Shown: positions 16,308 through 25,712, numbered from the stretch's first letter. The stretch is DNA of 64,000 nt from Clostridiales bacterium (GCA_015069575.1 SVIH01000009.1:1-64000), one strand, 5' to 3'. Notes: a model not told the origin generated them from the sequence alone. Numbers and translations: made by a program.

Positions 16308-17261
16308 TTAATCCTCTGTTTTCTTATAAAGACGCCTGTTATTTAAAAGCCATTGTTTTTCAGAGAATCCACCTTCATTTACTTCAGAAAGCGCTTTTCT
16401 AAAATCGTACATTCTTGCATCAATCATATCAAGATAATGCAACATCTCTGCTTCGGGGAACATAGGCCTTTTAATTGCACCAAATTCAGGCTCATAGTGG
16501 TGTGAAACCAACATATGTTGCAATAAAACAGTAGTTTCGTCACTTGCGCCAACTGCTTTTGCGGCTTCCTGAATAACAAGGGGGCCCTGCACAATATGCC
16601 CGAGTAAAAGACCTTTCTTAGTGTAATCAGAAACAAGCCCAAGTTCTGAAGAATCCATTTCTTCTGTTTTTTCCAAATCGTGCAAAATAACACCGGCAAA
16701 AAGCCAATCGGTATTTAAATCAGTATAAATTTTACTTAATGCATCAGCGGCAGCAAGCATAGTAGTTGTATGATACAAAAGCCCTGAACGGATTGAATGA
16801 TGGTTTGCCTGCGCAGCGGGGTAATATAAAAGTTTTTCCTTACGCAGTTTAACAGCATATGTAACAATATCTTTAATATCTTGCTTATTTATACGGTTAA
16901 TATATGATTTTAACACATCAAACATTTCTTCAGAAGATTTAGGCGCCGCAGGAACAAAATCTTTAATGGAAACAGGATCGTCTTCAGTAGCAAGGCGAAT
17001 TCTTTCGATTTTTAACTGCATTGTGTTCATCCATGAAACCACAGAACCGCGAATTTTAACTAATATATGTGGCTTAAAATCTTTAAATTGTTCTTCATTA
17101 TAGTTCCAGATTTTGCCGTTTAATTCACTAAAAGCATCGGCAACAGTTAAATCGGCGTAGTTTTTGCCTGTTTGCCCTGTTTTAACGCTAAAAGATCTTA
17201 TAAGCACAAAGCCTTCAAAACTATCACCGGCTAAAAGGTCAGACAACTTTTTTTGTTCCAT
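16308..17261 (-). CDS. yhaM: 3'-5' exoribonuclease YhaM family
   Basis: 317 residues from ATG 17261, which has AAGGTGG 5 nt upstream; a GTG at 17270 lies inside that site and is unlikely. An OB-fold (about 10-95) is followed by an HD domain (about 155-290) with HHSIRSGLLYHTTTM, the HD pair in VILHDLEK, and HMLVSHHYEPEFG. YhaM degrades RNA, and possibly ssDNA, from the 3' end using Mn2+. The length matches the family (about 314). Confidence 0.92.
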   Translation of the reverse strand: MEQKKLSDLLAGDSFEGFVLIRSFSVKTGQTGKNYADLTVADAFSELNGKIWNYNEEQFKDFKPHILVKIRGSVVSWMNTMQLKIERIRLATEDDPVSIKDFVPAAPKSSEEMFDVLKSYINRINKQDIKDIVTYAVKLRKEKLLYYPAAQANHHSIRSGLLYHTTTMLAAADALSKIYTDLNTDWLFAGVILHDLEKTEEMDSSELGLVSDYTKKGLLLGHIVQGPLVIQEAAKAVGASDETTVLLQHMLVSHHYEPEFGAIKRPMFPEAEMLHYLDMIDARMYDFRKALSEVNEGGFSEKQWLLNNRRLYKKTED

Positions 17262-17345
17262 AACAACCACCTTAAAAATAATCTTTTAATAATTATAACA
17301 TAAACAGCACAAAATATAAAGAGAAATTTGTTAAGGAGTTTAAAT

Positions 17346-17444
17346 ATGAAAAAATCAAAAAAGATAAAATCTGATGTTTTAGGCAGTTACACAGGCATGG
17401 CGCAAGACGGAGATAAACCCACACAGGATGCTGACGATTTATAA
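17346..17444 (+). CDS. Conserved 32-residue small protein (DVLGSYTG...QDADDL type)
   Basis: The ORF encodes MKKSKKIKSDVLGSYTG, then a short Met-Ala-Gln-Asp-Gly segment, and ends with PTQDADDL. AAGGAG lies 7 nt before the ATG. I recognise the pattern (basic start, SDVLGSYTG, acidic QDADDL end) as a tiny protein recurring in Clostridia genomes; function unknown. It lies alone between yhaM (divergent) and spoIIE. Confidence 0.7.
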   Translation: MKKSKKIKSDVLGSYTGMAQDGDKPTQDADDL

Positions 17445-17462
17445 AAACTTGTAAAAATATAA

Positions 17463-17560
17463 AAATCCCCAATATAAGTTTTGTTTTTTAACTTTAAAGC
17501 GACAATTATGGGACAGGCTCCTATATAAAATATAAGTATCAAATTATATTTGGGGGATTT
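17463..17560 (+). promoter_or_regulatory. spoIIE leader with long inverted repeat and RBS in the 3' arm
   Basis: AAATCCCCAATATAA (17463-17477) is nearly complementary to the segment at 17544-17560, whose GGGGGA is the spoIIE ribosome binding site. About 66 nt lie between them. GCGACAA near 17500 is a weak match to a Spo0A box on the other strand. Confidence 0.45.
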
Positions 17561-17562
17561 TT

Positions 17563-19788
17563 GTGAAAAAATTATTTAAACCCATAATGTATTTAATTAT
17601 GGGAATCTTTTGTGCAAGATGCGATTTTCTACAGGGAATGTACCCTTTAGGTATTGCATTACTTTGCGTGGCATATACATCAAAAAACTTTTTTTATATT
17701 TTTTCCGGCACGATGGTTGGGGCAATAACCATAAATTTTGTTCCTGAAGAAATGCTTATAAATACTTTGCCGTATGTGTTATTACTTCCTTGTCTGATGC
17801 TTATGAAAAAACGAAAAATTGAAAAACTTGCTTTTTCAATGATTCTTGCATTTTTAGTATTTTTAATACCTGCATCAACTCTGAAAACGGATATCTATTC
17901 GCGGACAGTTCTTGTTTTTGATGGGCTTATGGCGATATGTCTTGTGCCGATAATTAAAAGGCTGTATCGTTCTTTTAATGAACTTAACAGCCGTTTATCC
18001 TTGGAACAAGCAGATATTTTAGCCTTATGCACAATTGGTGCTATTATGATATCGTCACTGCCCAAAACTAATATATTCGGCTTTGATTTACGGATATTTG
18101 CATTGTTATTAACTTCAAGTTTTGCTATAGTTGCTTTTGAAGCAAAAGGCGGTATATGGGCATCTGTTTCAGGAATAATGTGGGTAATAAAAGGCGGAGA
18201 TGTAACAATAGCATTAATTCTTGTAACAGGTGGAATCTTTGCAGGAATGTTGCAAAAGAAAAGGGGCGGAGTATTTTTAGGATTTATTTTAGGGGATGCA
18301 TTAATAAGTTTGTTTATGCTTAACACTCTTAACTTAAGTTTAGGCATAGTAAATATTATAGCAGGTTGCCTGTATACATTATTTTTAAAAGAAGAAATTA
18401 TACACAGATTCAAGCGTCTTGCAGGAATTCAGTCAGGTGTAAACGACCTTGAAATGCATTACATAGAAAATCTTCGCCAAAGCCAAAAGGCAAAAATCGA
18501 AAATTCAGCGCGAATGTATCTGCAACTTTCAAAAGCATTTGTATCTGTACGCCATGGCGAAAATTTCAGAAATAAAATAGTGAATGAAAGCTTGGAAGTT
18601 TGTGCAGATTGTAATAAAAAGGAATATTGCCATAAAAACAGAAAAAGTGACACAGTGCTTGAACTTCACCAAGCAGCAGAAAAAGTAATTGAAAATGGCA
18701 AAATTACAAGTTTACCTCTTACATTAACAGCAAGATGCGTAAAGCCTATAGAACTTCTTGTAAAAATACAAGATGTTTTTAATAAATATAAACTGTATTT
18801 TGAAGAAAATCCGAATACTGAAACAGAAATGGCAACTCAATTAAAAAGTATTGCTGATATGCTTTTTGCACTGTCTGATTCTATTTCACAACTTCCTGAA
18901 TTCGATAAAGAAATGGAAAATCAGGCGCGTGATATAATTACTTCCCGTATTGGTGCTATAAAGCAAATATCATGCAAAAAAAGTGGTGAAAGCCATATAA
19001 TCAGCCTTAATTTAAAAGAAAACAGCAAGGATATGGGGCAAAGGGTAGTTAAAGCATTTGAAGATGGTTTTTTAGGAAAATATCGATTTCTTTCAGGCGG
19101 AGTTGATAAAAACGGCGGATTTCAAGGGGATTTTGCACCTGTTCCAAAATATAAGGTGGAAGCATGTGCGTTAAGACAAAATAAAAAGGGACAAACTGTG
19201 TGCGGTGATTCTTTTACATATCTTGAAAATGAAAACAGTAAATATATTGCAGCAATATCTGATGGCGCAGGTAGCGGATACAGGGCAAAAAAAGAAAGCG
19301 AAGGCGCACTTGATTTATTGGAAGCCTTCTGGGAAGCAGAAATAAAAAGAGAAGAAATGTTTTTAATAATGAATAGGCTTTTATTGTTAAAAGGTGAAAA
19401 AGAAGATTATTCTACCGTTGACGTAACAGAATTTGATCTTGAAAACGGTGTAATGTACTGGACTAAAATTGGCGCAGTGCCGGGATATATTGTAAGAAAA
19501 GATAATGTTGAAAAAATTGAATCAGGCGCGTTGCCTATGGGAATAGTTACAAAAATAAACCCTGTAACAACAAAAAAACTTGTGCAACAGGGCGATATAA
19601 TTGTTCTTGTATCAGATGGTATATATGATGGGCTTAATAGTGGCAACGAAGATAAACTTAAAGAATTACTTTTGCCTTTAAAAAAAGAAACACCAAAAAA
19701 CATTGCACAAACTATTTTAGAAAATGCCCAAAGCACAAGTATTGATGATGATATGACGGTACTGGTGTTAAAGGTTAGTGCTGCATAA
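17563..19788 (+). CDS. spoIIE: Stage II sporulation protein E (PP2C phosphatase)
   Basis: 741 residues from GTG 17563. The N-terminal ~290 residues hold about ten membrane segments. A central regulatory region with a Cys cluster (CADCNKKEYC) follows. The C-terminal PP2C domain (about 525-740) carries CGDSFTYLE, AAISDGAGSG and DDDMTVLVLK metal-binding motifs. SpoIIE dephosphorylates SpoIIAA to activate sigma-F in the forespore, so its presence marks a genuine endospore former. It is monocistronic, followed by a CCAACGATT-stem terminator. Confidence 0.95.
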   Translation: MKKLFKPIMYLIMGIFCARCDFLQGMYPLGIALLCVAYTSKNFFYIFSGTMVGAITINFVPEEMLINTLPYVLLLPCLMLMKKRKIEKLAFSMILAFLVFLIPASTLKTDIYSRTVLVFDGLMAICLVPIIKRLYRSFNELNSRLSLEQADILALCTIGAIMISSLPKTNIFGFDLRIFALLLTSSFAIVAFEAKGGIWASVSGIMWVIKGGDVTIALILVTGGIFAGMLQKKRGGVFLGFILGDALISLFMLNTLNLSLGIVNIIAGCLYTLFLKEEIIHRFKRLAGIQSGVNDLEMHYIENLRQSQKAKIENSARMYLQLSKAFVSVRHGENFRNKIVNESLEVCADCNKKEYCHKNRKSDTVLELHQAAEKVIENGKITSLPLTLTARCVKPIELLVKIQDVFNKYKLYFEENPNTETEMATQLKSIADMLFALSDSISQLPEFDKEMENQARDIITSRIGAIKQISCKKSGESHIISLNLKENSKDMGQRVVKAFEDGFLGKYRFLSGGVDKNGGFQGDFAPVPKYKVEACALRQNKKGQTVCGDSFTYLENENSKYIAAISDGAGSGYRAKKESEGALDLLEAFWEAEIKREEMFLIMNRLLLLKGEKEDYSTVDVTEFDLENGVMYWTKIGAVPGYIVRKDNVEKIESGALPMGIVTKINPVTTKKLVQQGDIIVLVSDGIYDGLNSGNEDKLKELLLPLKKETPKNIAQTILENAQSTSIDDDMTVLVLKVSAA

Positions 19789-19792
19789 AATA

Positions 19793-19824
19793 AAAACCAA
19801 CGATTAATTAAATCGTTGGTTTTG
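19793..19824. terminator. Bidirectional terminator between spoIIE and trxB
   Basis: Stem AAAACCAACGATT / AATCGTTGGTTTT with loop aatta. Confidence 0.9.
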
Positions 19825-19827
19825 TTT

Positions 19828-20733
19828 TTATAAACTATCAATATATCTGCAAGCGTTTACTGCGCAGGTTGCGCCATCGCTTGTTGCTGTGGTTATCTGC
19901 CTTAAATTTTTGCTTCTGCAATCGCCTGCTACAAAAACACCCTCTGTTTTTGTTAAGCAGGATTCATCAGCATCAACGTAGCCCCAAGCGTTAAGGTCGC
20001 AAAGGTCTTTAAAAGGTGTGTTGTCAGGCTCTAAACCAATAGCAACAAATAAGCCTTCGCAATTTATATCAATCTTTTCGTTGCCCTTGTTAATAATAAT
20101 GCCGTTAAATTCGTCTCCGTCTTTAACTTTATCAACGGTTGCGCCTAAAACAACTTCAATGTTATCTTTTCCGGCAATAATTTCCTGCAAGCGTTTTTCA
20201 CCTGTTAAAAATTCAAGGTTCTGAACAATAATAACCTTTTTACTTGTTTCAGATAATAAAATTGCTTCCTGCAGGGCAGAGTTTCCGCCACCGATTAAAG
20301 CAACGGTCTTGTCCTTATAAAAAGCGCCATCGCAAACCGCACAGAAGGAAATGCCTTCACCTAAAAATTTTTCTTCGTTTTCAACATTTAAGTGGCGGTG
20401 TTTTGCACCAACTGCAATAATTAAAGCCTTGCAACTGTATTCGTTGCCGTCTTCGGTAATCACGGTTTTAATGCCATTTTCATTTTTAACAGAAACAACA
20501 TTTTCAACTTCAACATCTGCGCCTTGTGAAAGTGCTTGTTCAACCATTTTATCTGCAAGCTCAGCGCCTGTGATGGATTCAAAACCCGGATAATTTTCTA
20601 CCTTTGGTGAAAACGCAATTTGTCCGCCAAATGCCGCTTTATCTAAAAGCAAAACGGATTTATTTGCTCTGCGAGCATAAACTGCAGCGGTTAATCCTGC
20701 GGGGCCTGCGCCTACTATTATAATATCGTACAT
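19828..20733 (-). CDS. trxB: Thioredoxin-disulfide reductase
   Basis: 301 residues from ATG 20733 (GAGGT upstream); the frame runs open further but lacks homology there. FAD-binding GAGPAGLTAAVYARR at the N-terminus, redox pair CAVCDG, NADPH-binding GGGNSALQEA, and C-terminal FVAGDCRSKNLRQITTATSDG. It reduces thioredoxin with NADPH. It lies downstream of nrdG-nrdD on the same strand. Because NrdD carries a fused thioredoxin-like domain, this reductase may serve it directly. Confidence 0.95.
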   Translation of the reverse strand: MYDIIIVGAGPAGLTAAVYARRANKSVLLLDKAAFGGQIAFSPKVENYPGFESITGAELADKMVEQALSQGADVEVENVVSVKNENGIKTVITEDGNEYSCKALIIAVGAKHRHLNVENEEKFLGEGISFCAVCDGAFYKDKTVALIGGGNSALQEAILLSETSKKVIIVQNLEFLTGEKRLQEIIAGKDNIEVVLGATVDKVKDGDEFNGIIINKGNEKIDINCEGLFVAIGLEPDNTPFKDLCDLNAWGYVDADESCLTKTEGVFVAGDCRSKNLRQITTATSDGATCAVNACRYIDSL

Positions 20734-20769
20734 ATATACCTCGTTAGAGCACAATAAACGCCACAACCA

Positions 20770-20880
20770 TAAAATTTTGATAAACAAAATTTTATTTCCT
20801 GTGTTACAGGTCATATTCAAACTCGGTTACTTACCGTTTTGTAAGCGCCTTCGTTTTCAATGCCCTGTGTCTTGGTTTGT
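20770..20880. repeat. Intergenic region with hairpin and copy B of the two-copy repeat
   Basis: 20821-20874 repeats the core at 6324-6378 (GTTACTTAC, then GTAAGCGCCTTCG). Upstream of it TAAAATTTT / AAAATTTTA forms a 9 bp hairpin, and CCTGT near 20799 could pair with ACAGG near 20865. It separates nrdD from trxB. Confidence 0.6.
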
Positions 20881-20926
20881 AACATTTCTTGAACTCTATA
20901 AATTTTGTGATTATTTTACTTTATAT

Positions 20927-20952
20927 TTCAGGGCGAACAGTTATGTCCGCCC
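20927..20952 (-). terminator. GC-rich hairpin after nrdD
   Basis: CAGGGCG / CGCCCTG with a 12 nt loop, immediately after the nrdD stop codon. It has no clear T tract, so it may be an RNA-stabilising or weak terminator hairpin. Confidence 0.5.
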
Positions 20953-20960
20953 TGAATAAA

Positions 20961-23327
20961 TTATTTATTGATAAACTGTTTGATTTCTGCAACCATTGTG
21001 TATTTTGTGATTTCACCGTTTAAAACATTAACTAATGTGGGAGCCTGCTTAATACCAAGTGATTGTGTAAGTTCAACATTTTCGTGGGCGTAAACCTTTG
21101 TGTAAGGAATATTTGCTTTTGCTAAAAGAGTTTCAGCAATCTTGCAGTTGGGGCAGGTTGCTGAAGCAAACAGATAAACGCCATCTGCTAAAACAGCAGT
21201 TTCTTTTTCGCAAGCACAAACTTCTTTTTCTGCCTTGGGGCCTTCGTGGGTAAGTTTTGAATTTGCAATATCGTAAGTTTTTCTTTCCTTATATTCCTGG
21301 CTCTTTCCATCGTTCCAGTTCTTAACAGGACGGTAGTAACCTGTGATACGGCTGTAAACTTCTGTTTCAGTTCCACAAATGGGGCAGGTATATTGTTCAC
21401 CTGTTATATAACCGTGGTCACGGCAAACTGAATAAGTTGGTGAAAGTGTATAGTAAGGAAGTTTGTAGTTTTCAGCAATCTTTCTGATAATGTTTGCAGC
21501 AGCCTTCCAATCAGGAAGTTTTTCACCTAAGAAAGCATGGAAAACAGTACCTGAAGTATAAAGGGTCTGTAATTCGTCCTGAATATCAAGGGCAGTAAAG
21601 ATATCATCAGTAAAGCCAACAGGAAGGTGTGATGAGTTGGTGTAGTAAGGTGTTTCAGCGTCAGATGCGCAGATGATATCGGGATAATGCTTTCTGTCAT
21701 GCTTTGCAAGACGGTAGGAAGTGGATTCAGCAGGTGTTGCTTCAAGGTTATAAAGGTCACCATACTGTTCCTGATAATCAGAAAGTCTTTCACGCATATG
21801 GTTAAGAACTTCTTTTGTAAATTCCTGTGTTTCGGCGTGAGTCATATCTTTTTTGATCCATTTTGCATTAAGACCTGCTTCGTTCATACCAACAAGACCG
21901 ATGGTTGAGAAGTGGTTGTTAAATGTTCCAAGATATCTCTTTGTATAGGGATATAAACCTTCTTCAAGAAGCCTTGTAATAACTGTACGTTTAACTTTAA
22001 GTGAACGGGCAGAAATATCCATCATATGATCAAGGCGCTTGTAGAAATCTTCCTTATCCTTTGCAAGATAAGCGATTCTTGGCATATTGATGGTAACAAC
22101 ACCAACAGAACCTGTTGATTCACCGCTACCAAAGAAACCACCTGACTTTTTACGTAATTCACGAAGGTCAAGACGAAGCCTGCAGCACATTGAACGTACA
22201 TCAGAAGGCTCCATATCGGAGTTGATGTAGTTGGAGAAGTAGGGTGTGCCGTATTTAGCGGTCATTTCAAACAAAAGTTTGTTGTTTTCTGTTTCTGACC
22301 AGTCAAAATTGCTGGTAATTGAATATGTAGGAATGGGGTACTGGAAGCCTCTGCCGTTAGCATCGCCTTCAACCATGATTTCGATAAATGCACGGTTAAC
22401 CATATCCATTTCTTTCTTACAGTCTTTATATTTAAAGTCCATTTCCTTGCCGCCAACGATAGCGTTAAGCTCAGCCAAGTCAGCAGGAACTGTCCAGTCA
22501 AGAGTAATGTTGGTAAATGGTGACTGTGTTCCCCAACGGGAAGGAGTATTTACACCGTAAATAAAGGACTGAATGCACTGTTTAACTTCCTTATAAGTAA
22601 GGTTATCAACCTTAACGAAAGGTGCAAGATAAGTATCAAATGATGAAAATGCCTGTGCGCCTGCCCATTCATTTTGCATAATACCAAGGAAATTTACCAT
22701 CTGGTTGCAAAGTGTTGAAAGGTGAGCAGCAGGAGCTGAGGTAATCTTTCCGGGAACACCGCCTAAACCTTCCTGAATCAACTGTTTTAATGACCAACCT
22801 GCGCAGTAACCTGTAAGCATTGAAAGGTCATGAATATGAATGTCAGCATTTCTGTGGGCGTTTGCAATTTCGTCATCATAGATTTCTGAAAGCCAGTAGT
22901 TAGCAGTAATAGCGCCTGAGTTTGAAAGGATAAGTCCGCCTACTGAATAAGTAACGGTGGAATTTTCCTTAACACGCCAGTCAGTAACTTTAACATAACT
23001 GTCAACAACATCCTTGTAGTCAAGAATGGTTGATTTCATATTTCTTAATTTTTCCCTTTGTCTACGATAGAGAATGTATGCTTTTGCAACATCAGCATAA
23101 CCTGCCTGAACAAGCACGGTTTCAACTGAGTCCTGAATATCCTCAACCTGAACGATCTGATCCTTGATCTTAGGCTCAAAATCAGATGTAACCTTAAGCG
23201 CAAGGAAATCAATAATATTTTCGTTGTACTGTCTTTCACATGCTTCAAAAGCCTGTGTGATAGCATCTGATATTTTCTTAATATCAAAATCTACTATCTT
23301 GTTATCGCGTTTTAAAACTCTGAACAT
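20961..23327 (-). CDS. nrdD: Anaerobic ribonucleotide reductase NrdD with fused thioredoxin-like domain
   Basis: 788 residues. An N-terminal ATP-cone (about 1-95, MFRVLKRDNKIVDFDIKKI) is followed by the class III reductase barrel. A zinc-ribbon-like CPICGTE leads into the glycyl-radical segment SRITGYYRPVKNWNDGK. After a linker, residues about 715-788 form a glutaredoxin/thioredoxin-like domain with CPNC and a cis-Pro (KQAPTLV). Typical NrdD proteins are about 700-720 residues, so the redoxin is an added C-terminal fusion. It makes dNTPs without oxygen. nrdG precedes it by 12 nt. Confidence 0.95.
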   Translation of the reverse strand: MFRVLKRDNKIVDFDIKKISDAITQAFEACERQYNENIIDFLALKVTSDFEPKIKDQIVQVEDIQDSVETVLVQAGYADVAKAYILYRRQREKLRNMKSTILDYKDVVDSYVKVTDWRVKENSTVTYSVGGLILSNSGAITANYWLSEIYDDEIANAHRNADIHIHDLSMLTGYCAGWSLKQLIQEGLGGVPGKITSAPAAHLSTLCNQMVNFLGIMQNEWAGAQAFSSFDTYLAPFVKVDNLTYKEVKQCIQSFIYGVNTPSRWGTQSPFTNITLDWTVPADLAELNAIVGGKEMDFKYKDCKKEMDMVNRAFIEIMVEGDANGRGFQYPIPTYSITSNFDWSETENNKLLFEMTAKYGTPYFSNYINSDMEPSDVRSMCCRLRLDLRELRKKSGGFFGSGESTGSVGVVTINMPRIAYLAKDKEDFYKRLDHMMDISARSLKVKRTVITRLLEEGLYPYTKRYLGTFNNHFSTIGLVGMNEAGLNAKWIKKDMTHAETQEFTKEVLNHMRERLSDYQEQYGDLYNLEATPAESTSYRLAKHDRKHYPDIICASDAETPYYTNSSHLPVGFTDDIFTALDIQDELQTLYTSGTVFHAFLGEKLPDWKAAANIIRKIAENYKLPYYTLSPTYSVCRDHGYITGEQYTCPICGTETEVYSRITGYYRPVKNWNDGKSQEYKERKTYDIANSKLTHEGPKAEKEVCACEKETAVLADGVYLFASATCPNCKIAETLLAKANIPYTKVYAHENVELTQSLGIKQAPTLVNVLNGEITKYTMVAEIKQFINK

Positions 23328-23339
23328 AACTTTTACCTC

Positions 23340-24020
23340 TTATCTTTCGCCCCGAAGTTCAGCTTCAGGAATATATTTTTTTATTTCGTTTAAAAATTCA
23401 AGCATTTCTTCTTTTTTAAAAGCTTCTCCACCTTTAATAAGATTGCCCGAATCTACAAAACCTTGAATAAAGTATTTTTTTTCACCTTTTAAAAGTTCAC
23501 CAATTTCAGTAAAATCTTTTAAAGTGTGAATGCCTTTAACGCAAGTTGTGCGGAATTCGTGATCTTTTCCACTATTCCTTATTATATATATGCTTTCAGA
23601 ATAAGCAGAAATATCAATATCGCTGCCTGTTGCTTTTTTGTAATTACTAAAGCCTGCCTTAATATCCATCGCCACATAATCAACAAGGTCAATAACTTCC
23701 TTTAACCTTTCAGGCAACGCACCGTTTGTATCTAACTTAACCATATATCCAAGTGCTTTTATCTTTTTTATAAAATCTTTAAGGTCAGGTTGTAAAAGGG
23801 GTTCGCCACCGGTTATGCAAACACCGTCTAAAATACCAACACGCTTTTTTAAATAATCAAGAACGTATTCAACCTGATTATCATTTTCCATTGGCTTTTG
23901 TACCAAGGAAGCGTTATGGCAAAAAGGACACCGTAAATTGCATCCGCCGGTAAAAATTGTACAAGCGGTTCTTTGTGGAAAATCAAGTAAGGTCAGCTTT
24001 TGAAACCCTTGTACGTTCAT
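23340..24020 (-). CDS. nrdG: Anaerobic ribonucleotide reductase activating protein
   Basis: 226 residues. Radical SAM motif GGCNLRCPFCHN (CX3CX2C), followed by GGEPLLQPDL and the DTNGALPERL segment. It generates the glycyl radical in NrdD. Here nrdG is the first gene of the operon, ahead of nrdD, the reverse of the usual order. The promoter upstream carries a NrdR-like box. Confidence 0.93.
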   Translation of the reverse strand: MNVQGFQKLTLLDFPQRTACTIFTGGCNLRCPFCHNASLVQKPMENDNQVEYVLDYLKKRVGILDGVCITGGEPLLQPDLKDFIKKIKALGYMVKLDTNGALPERLKEVIDLVDYVAMDIKAGFSNYKKATGSDIDISAYSESIYIIRNSGKDHEFRTTCVKGIHTLKDFTEIGELLKGEKKYFIQGFVDSGNLIKGGEAFKKEEMLEFLNEIKKYIPEAELRGER

Positions 24021-24356
24021 AAAAAGCGCCTTCTTCTCATTTTATATTTTCTTATTTTGTGAGCATAGTATAACATATAAAAAATCCCTTGTCAATACAA
24101 AAAAACACAATATCTTGTGTTTTTTGTAAAAATTTTTTACAAAATGTTGTTGTTTAGGTTAATAGTTGAATATATGCACATATGTCGCATATAAGCATAA
24201 ATGTATAAAAATAACGGTTTTTAAATAAAAATCAATAAATAAAGGCACTTTATACAGAAATAAAATTTTTTAGAATTTATAAATATGCAAATTGACAAAA
24301 AAATCACTTAAATATATAATACAAATAATTATTTAGAACAACATAGGAGAGACAAT
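24021..24356. promoter_or_regulatory. Divergent control region: NrdR boxes, nrdG promoter, NSS promoter
   Basis: A 336 bp gene-free stretch. On the minus strand, TTGACA (24090-24095) and TATACT (24067-24072), 17 bp apart, serve nrdG. Just upstream ACACAATATCTTGTGT (24105-24120) matches the NrdR-box pattern. A weaker ACAAAATGTTGT (24139-24150) is centred 32 bp away, the usual tandem spacing. On the plus strand TTGACA (24292-24297), 17 bp and TATAAT (24315-24320) serve the transporter. ATATGC / GCATAT near 24174-24194 is a further dyad. Confidence 0.75.
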
Positions 24357-25712
24357 ATGGAACAAAAACGAAACAGTTTTACAGGCAAGATAGGTTTCGT
24401 GCTTGCAGCGGCAGGAAGTGCTGTAGGCTTAGGCAATATATGGCGTTTTCCATATCTTGCAGCACAGTACGGTGGCGGAATATTTTTACTTGTTTATATT
24501 TTGCTTGCCGTTACCTTTGGATTTGCTTTAATGTGCGGTGAAATTGCTTTAGGCAGAAAAACAGGAAAAAGTGCAATCGGAGCATTCAAGGATTTAAAAA
24601 GCAAATACTCTTTTATCGGTATTATTGCATCAATTATACCCGCAATTATATTACCTTATTATTCGGTAATAGGTGGATGGGTAACAAAATATTTAGCAGT
24701 ATTTATAACAGGAGGAATGAATCAGGCATCACAGGATGGCTATTTTAATTCCTTTATTTCTCAAACAGGCTCACCGATTTTATACTTCCTTATATTTATC
24801 GGAATTACTTCTCTCGTCGTTTTACTGGGCGTTGAAAAGGGAGTTGAAAAGGTTTCAAAAATAATGATGCCTGTTTTAATTGTGTTAACGCTTTTTATTG
24901 CAGTGTATTCAATGTTTATTCCCGGCGCTATGGATGGCGTACTTTATTATATAACACCCGATATTTCAAAATTTTCAGCAAAAACAGTGCTTGCGGCTAT
25001 GGGCCAACTTTTTTATTCAATGTCCTTGGCTATGGGAATTATGATAACCTACGGCTCGTATATGAAAAAAGATGTTAACCTTGAATCATCTGTTTCACAG
25101 ATTGAAATCTTTGATACAGGCATCGCTTTTTTAGCAGGGCTTATGATAATCCCGTCAGTATTTGCCTTTTCAGGTGGAGATCAGGCAGCATTAGGGCAAG
25201 GACCGGGGTTAATGTTTGTAACCTTACCAAAGGTATTTGATTTTATGCCGGGCGGCTCAATTATCGGAACATTGTTCTTTTTGCTTGTTCTTTTTGCGGC
25301 GCTTACCTCATCGATTTCTTTAATGGAAACGGTAGTATCTATTGTAAAAGATAAAACGGGATGGGATAGAAAGATAATTTGCGGTATAGTTCTTTTGTTT
25401 TCAATCATTTTAGGAATTCCATCTTCATTAGGTAATGGTATTTGGGCAAACGTAAAAATACTTAATATGGATATATTGTCATTATTTGATTTTATTTCAA
25501 ACAGTATTTTAATGCCGATAGTAGCGCTTTTAACATGCTTCTTTATAGGCTACATTATTAAGCCTCAAACAATAATTGATGAAGTTGAATTAAGCGGAAA
25601 ATTCAAGCGCAAAAAGTTATTTGTGGTAGTAATTAAATATATAGCGCCAATTTGCATTGTTCTGATTCTTTTAACTTCTTTGCTGCAAGCGTTTGGCTTG
25701 TTTACAATATAA
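24357..25712 (+). CDS. Sodium-dependent transporter, NSS/SNF family
   Basis: 451 residues with about 11-12 membrane segments. The N-terminal signature GFVLAAAGSAVGLGNIWRFPYLAAQYGGG contains the unwound TM1 substrate/Na+ site of the LeuT fold. Bacterial members (LeuT, TnaT, MhsT) import amino acids with Na+. The length matches the shorter bacterial subgroup. A consensus sigma-A promoter lies 35 bp upstream. Substrate cannot be stated. Confidence 0.93.
   Translation: MEQKRNSFTGKIGFVLAAAGSAVGLGNIWRFPYLAAQYGGGIFLLVYILLAVTFGFALMCGEIALGRKTGKSAIGAFKDLKSKYSFIGIIASIIPAIILPYYSVIGGWVTKYLAVFITGGMNQASQDGYFNSFISQTGSPILYFLIFIGITSLVVLLGVEKGVEKVSKIMMPVLIVLTLFIAVYSMFIPGAMDGVLYYITPDISKFSAKTVLAAMGQLFYSMSLAMGIMITYGSYMKKDVNLESSVSQIEIFDTGIAFLAGLMIIPSVFAFSGGDQAALGQGPGLMFVTLPKVFDFMPGGSIIGTLFFLLVLFAALTSSISLMETVVSIVKDKTGWDRKIICGIVLLFSIILGIPSSLGNGIWANVKILNMDILSLFDFISNSILMPIVALLTCFFIGYIIKPQTIIDEVELSGKFKRKKLFVVVIKYIAPICIVLILLTSLLQAFGLFTI

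Noticed and set aside
19828-20820. N-terminal extension of TrxB
   Set aside because: The 29 extra residues are read from intergenic hairpins and the repeated element. ATG 20733 has a ribosome binding site and starts the FAD motif.
24018-24060. Third copy of the intergenic repeat before nrdG
   Set aside because: Only AAGCGCCTTC is shared. The GTTACTTAC half and the stem are absent.
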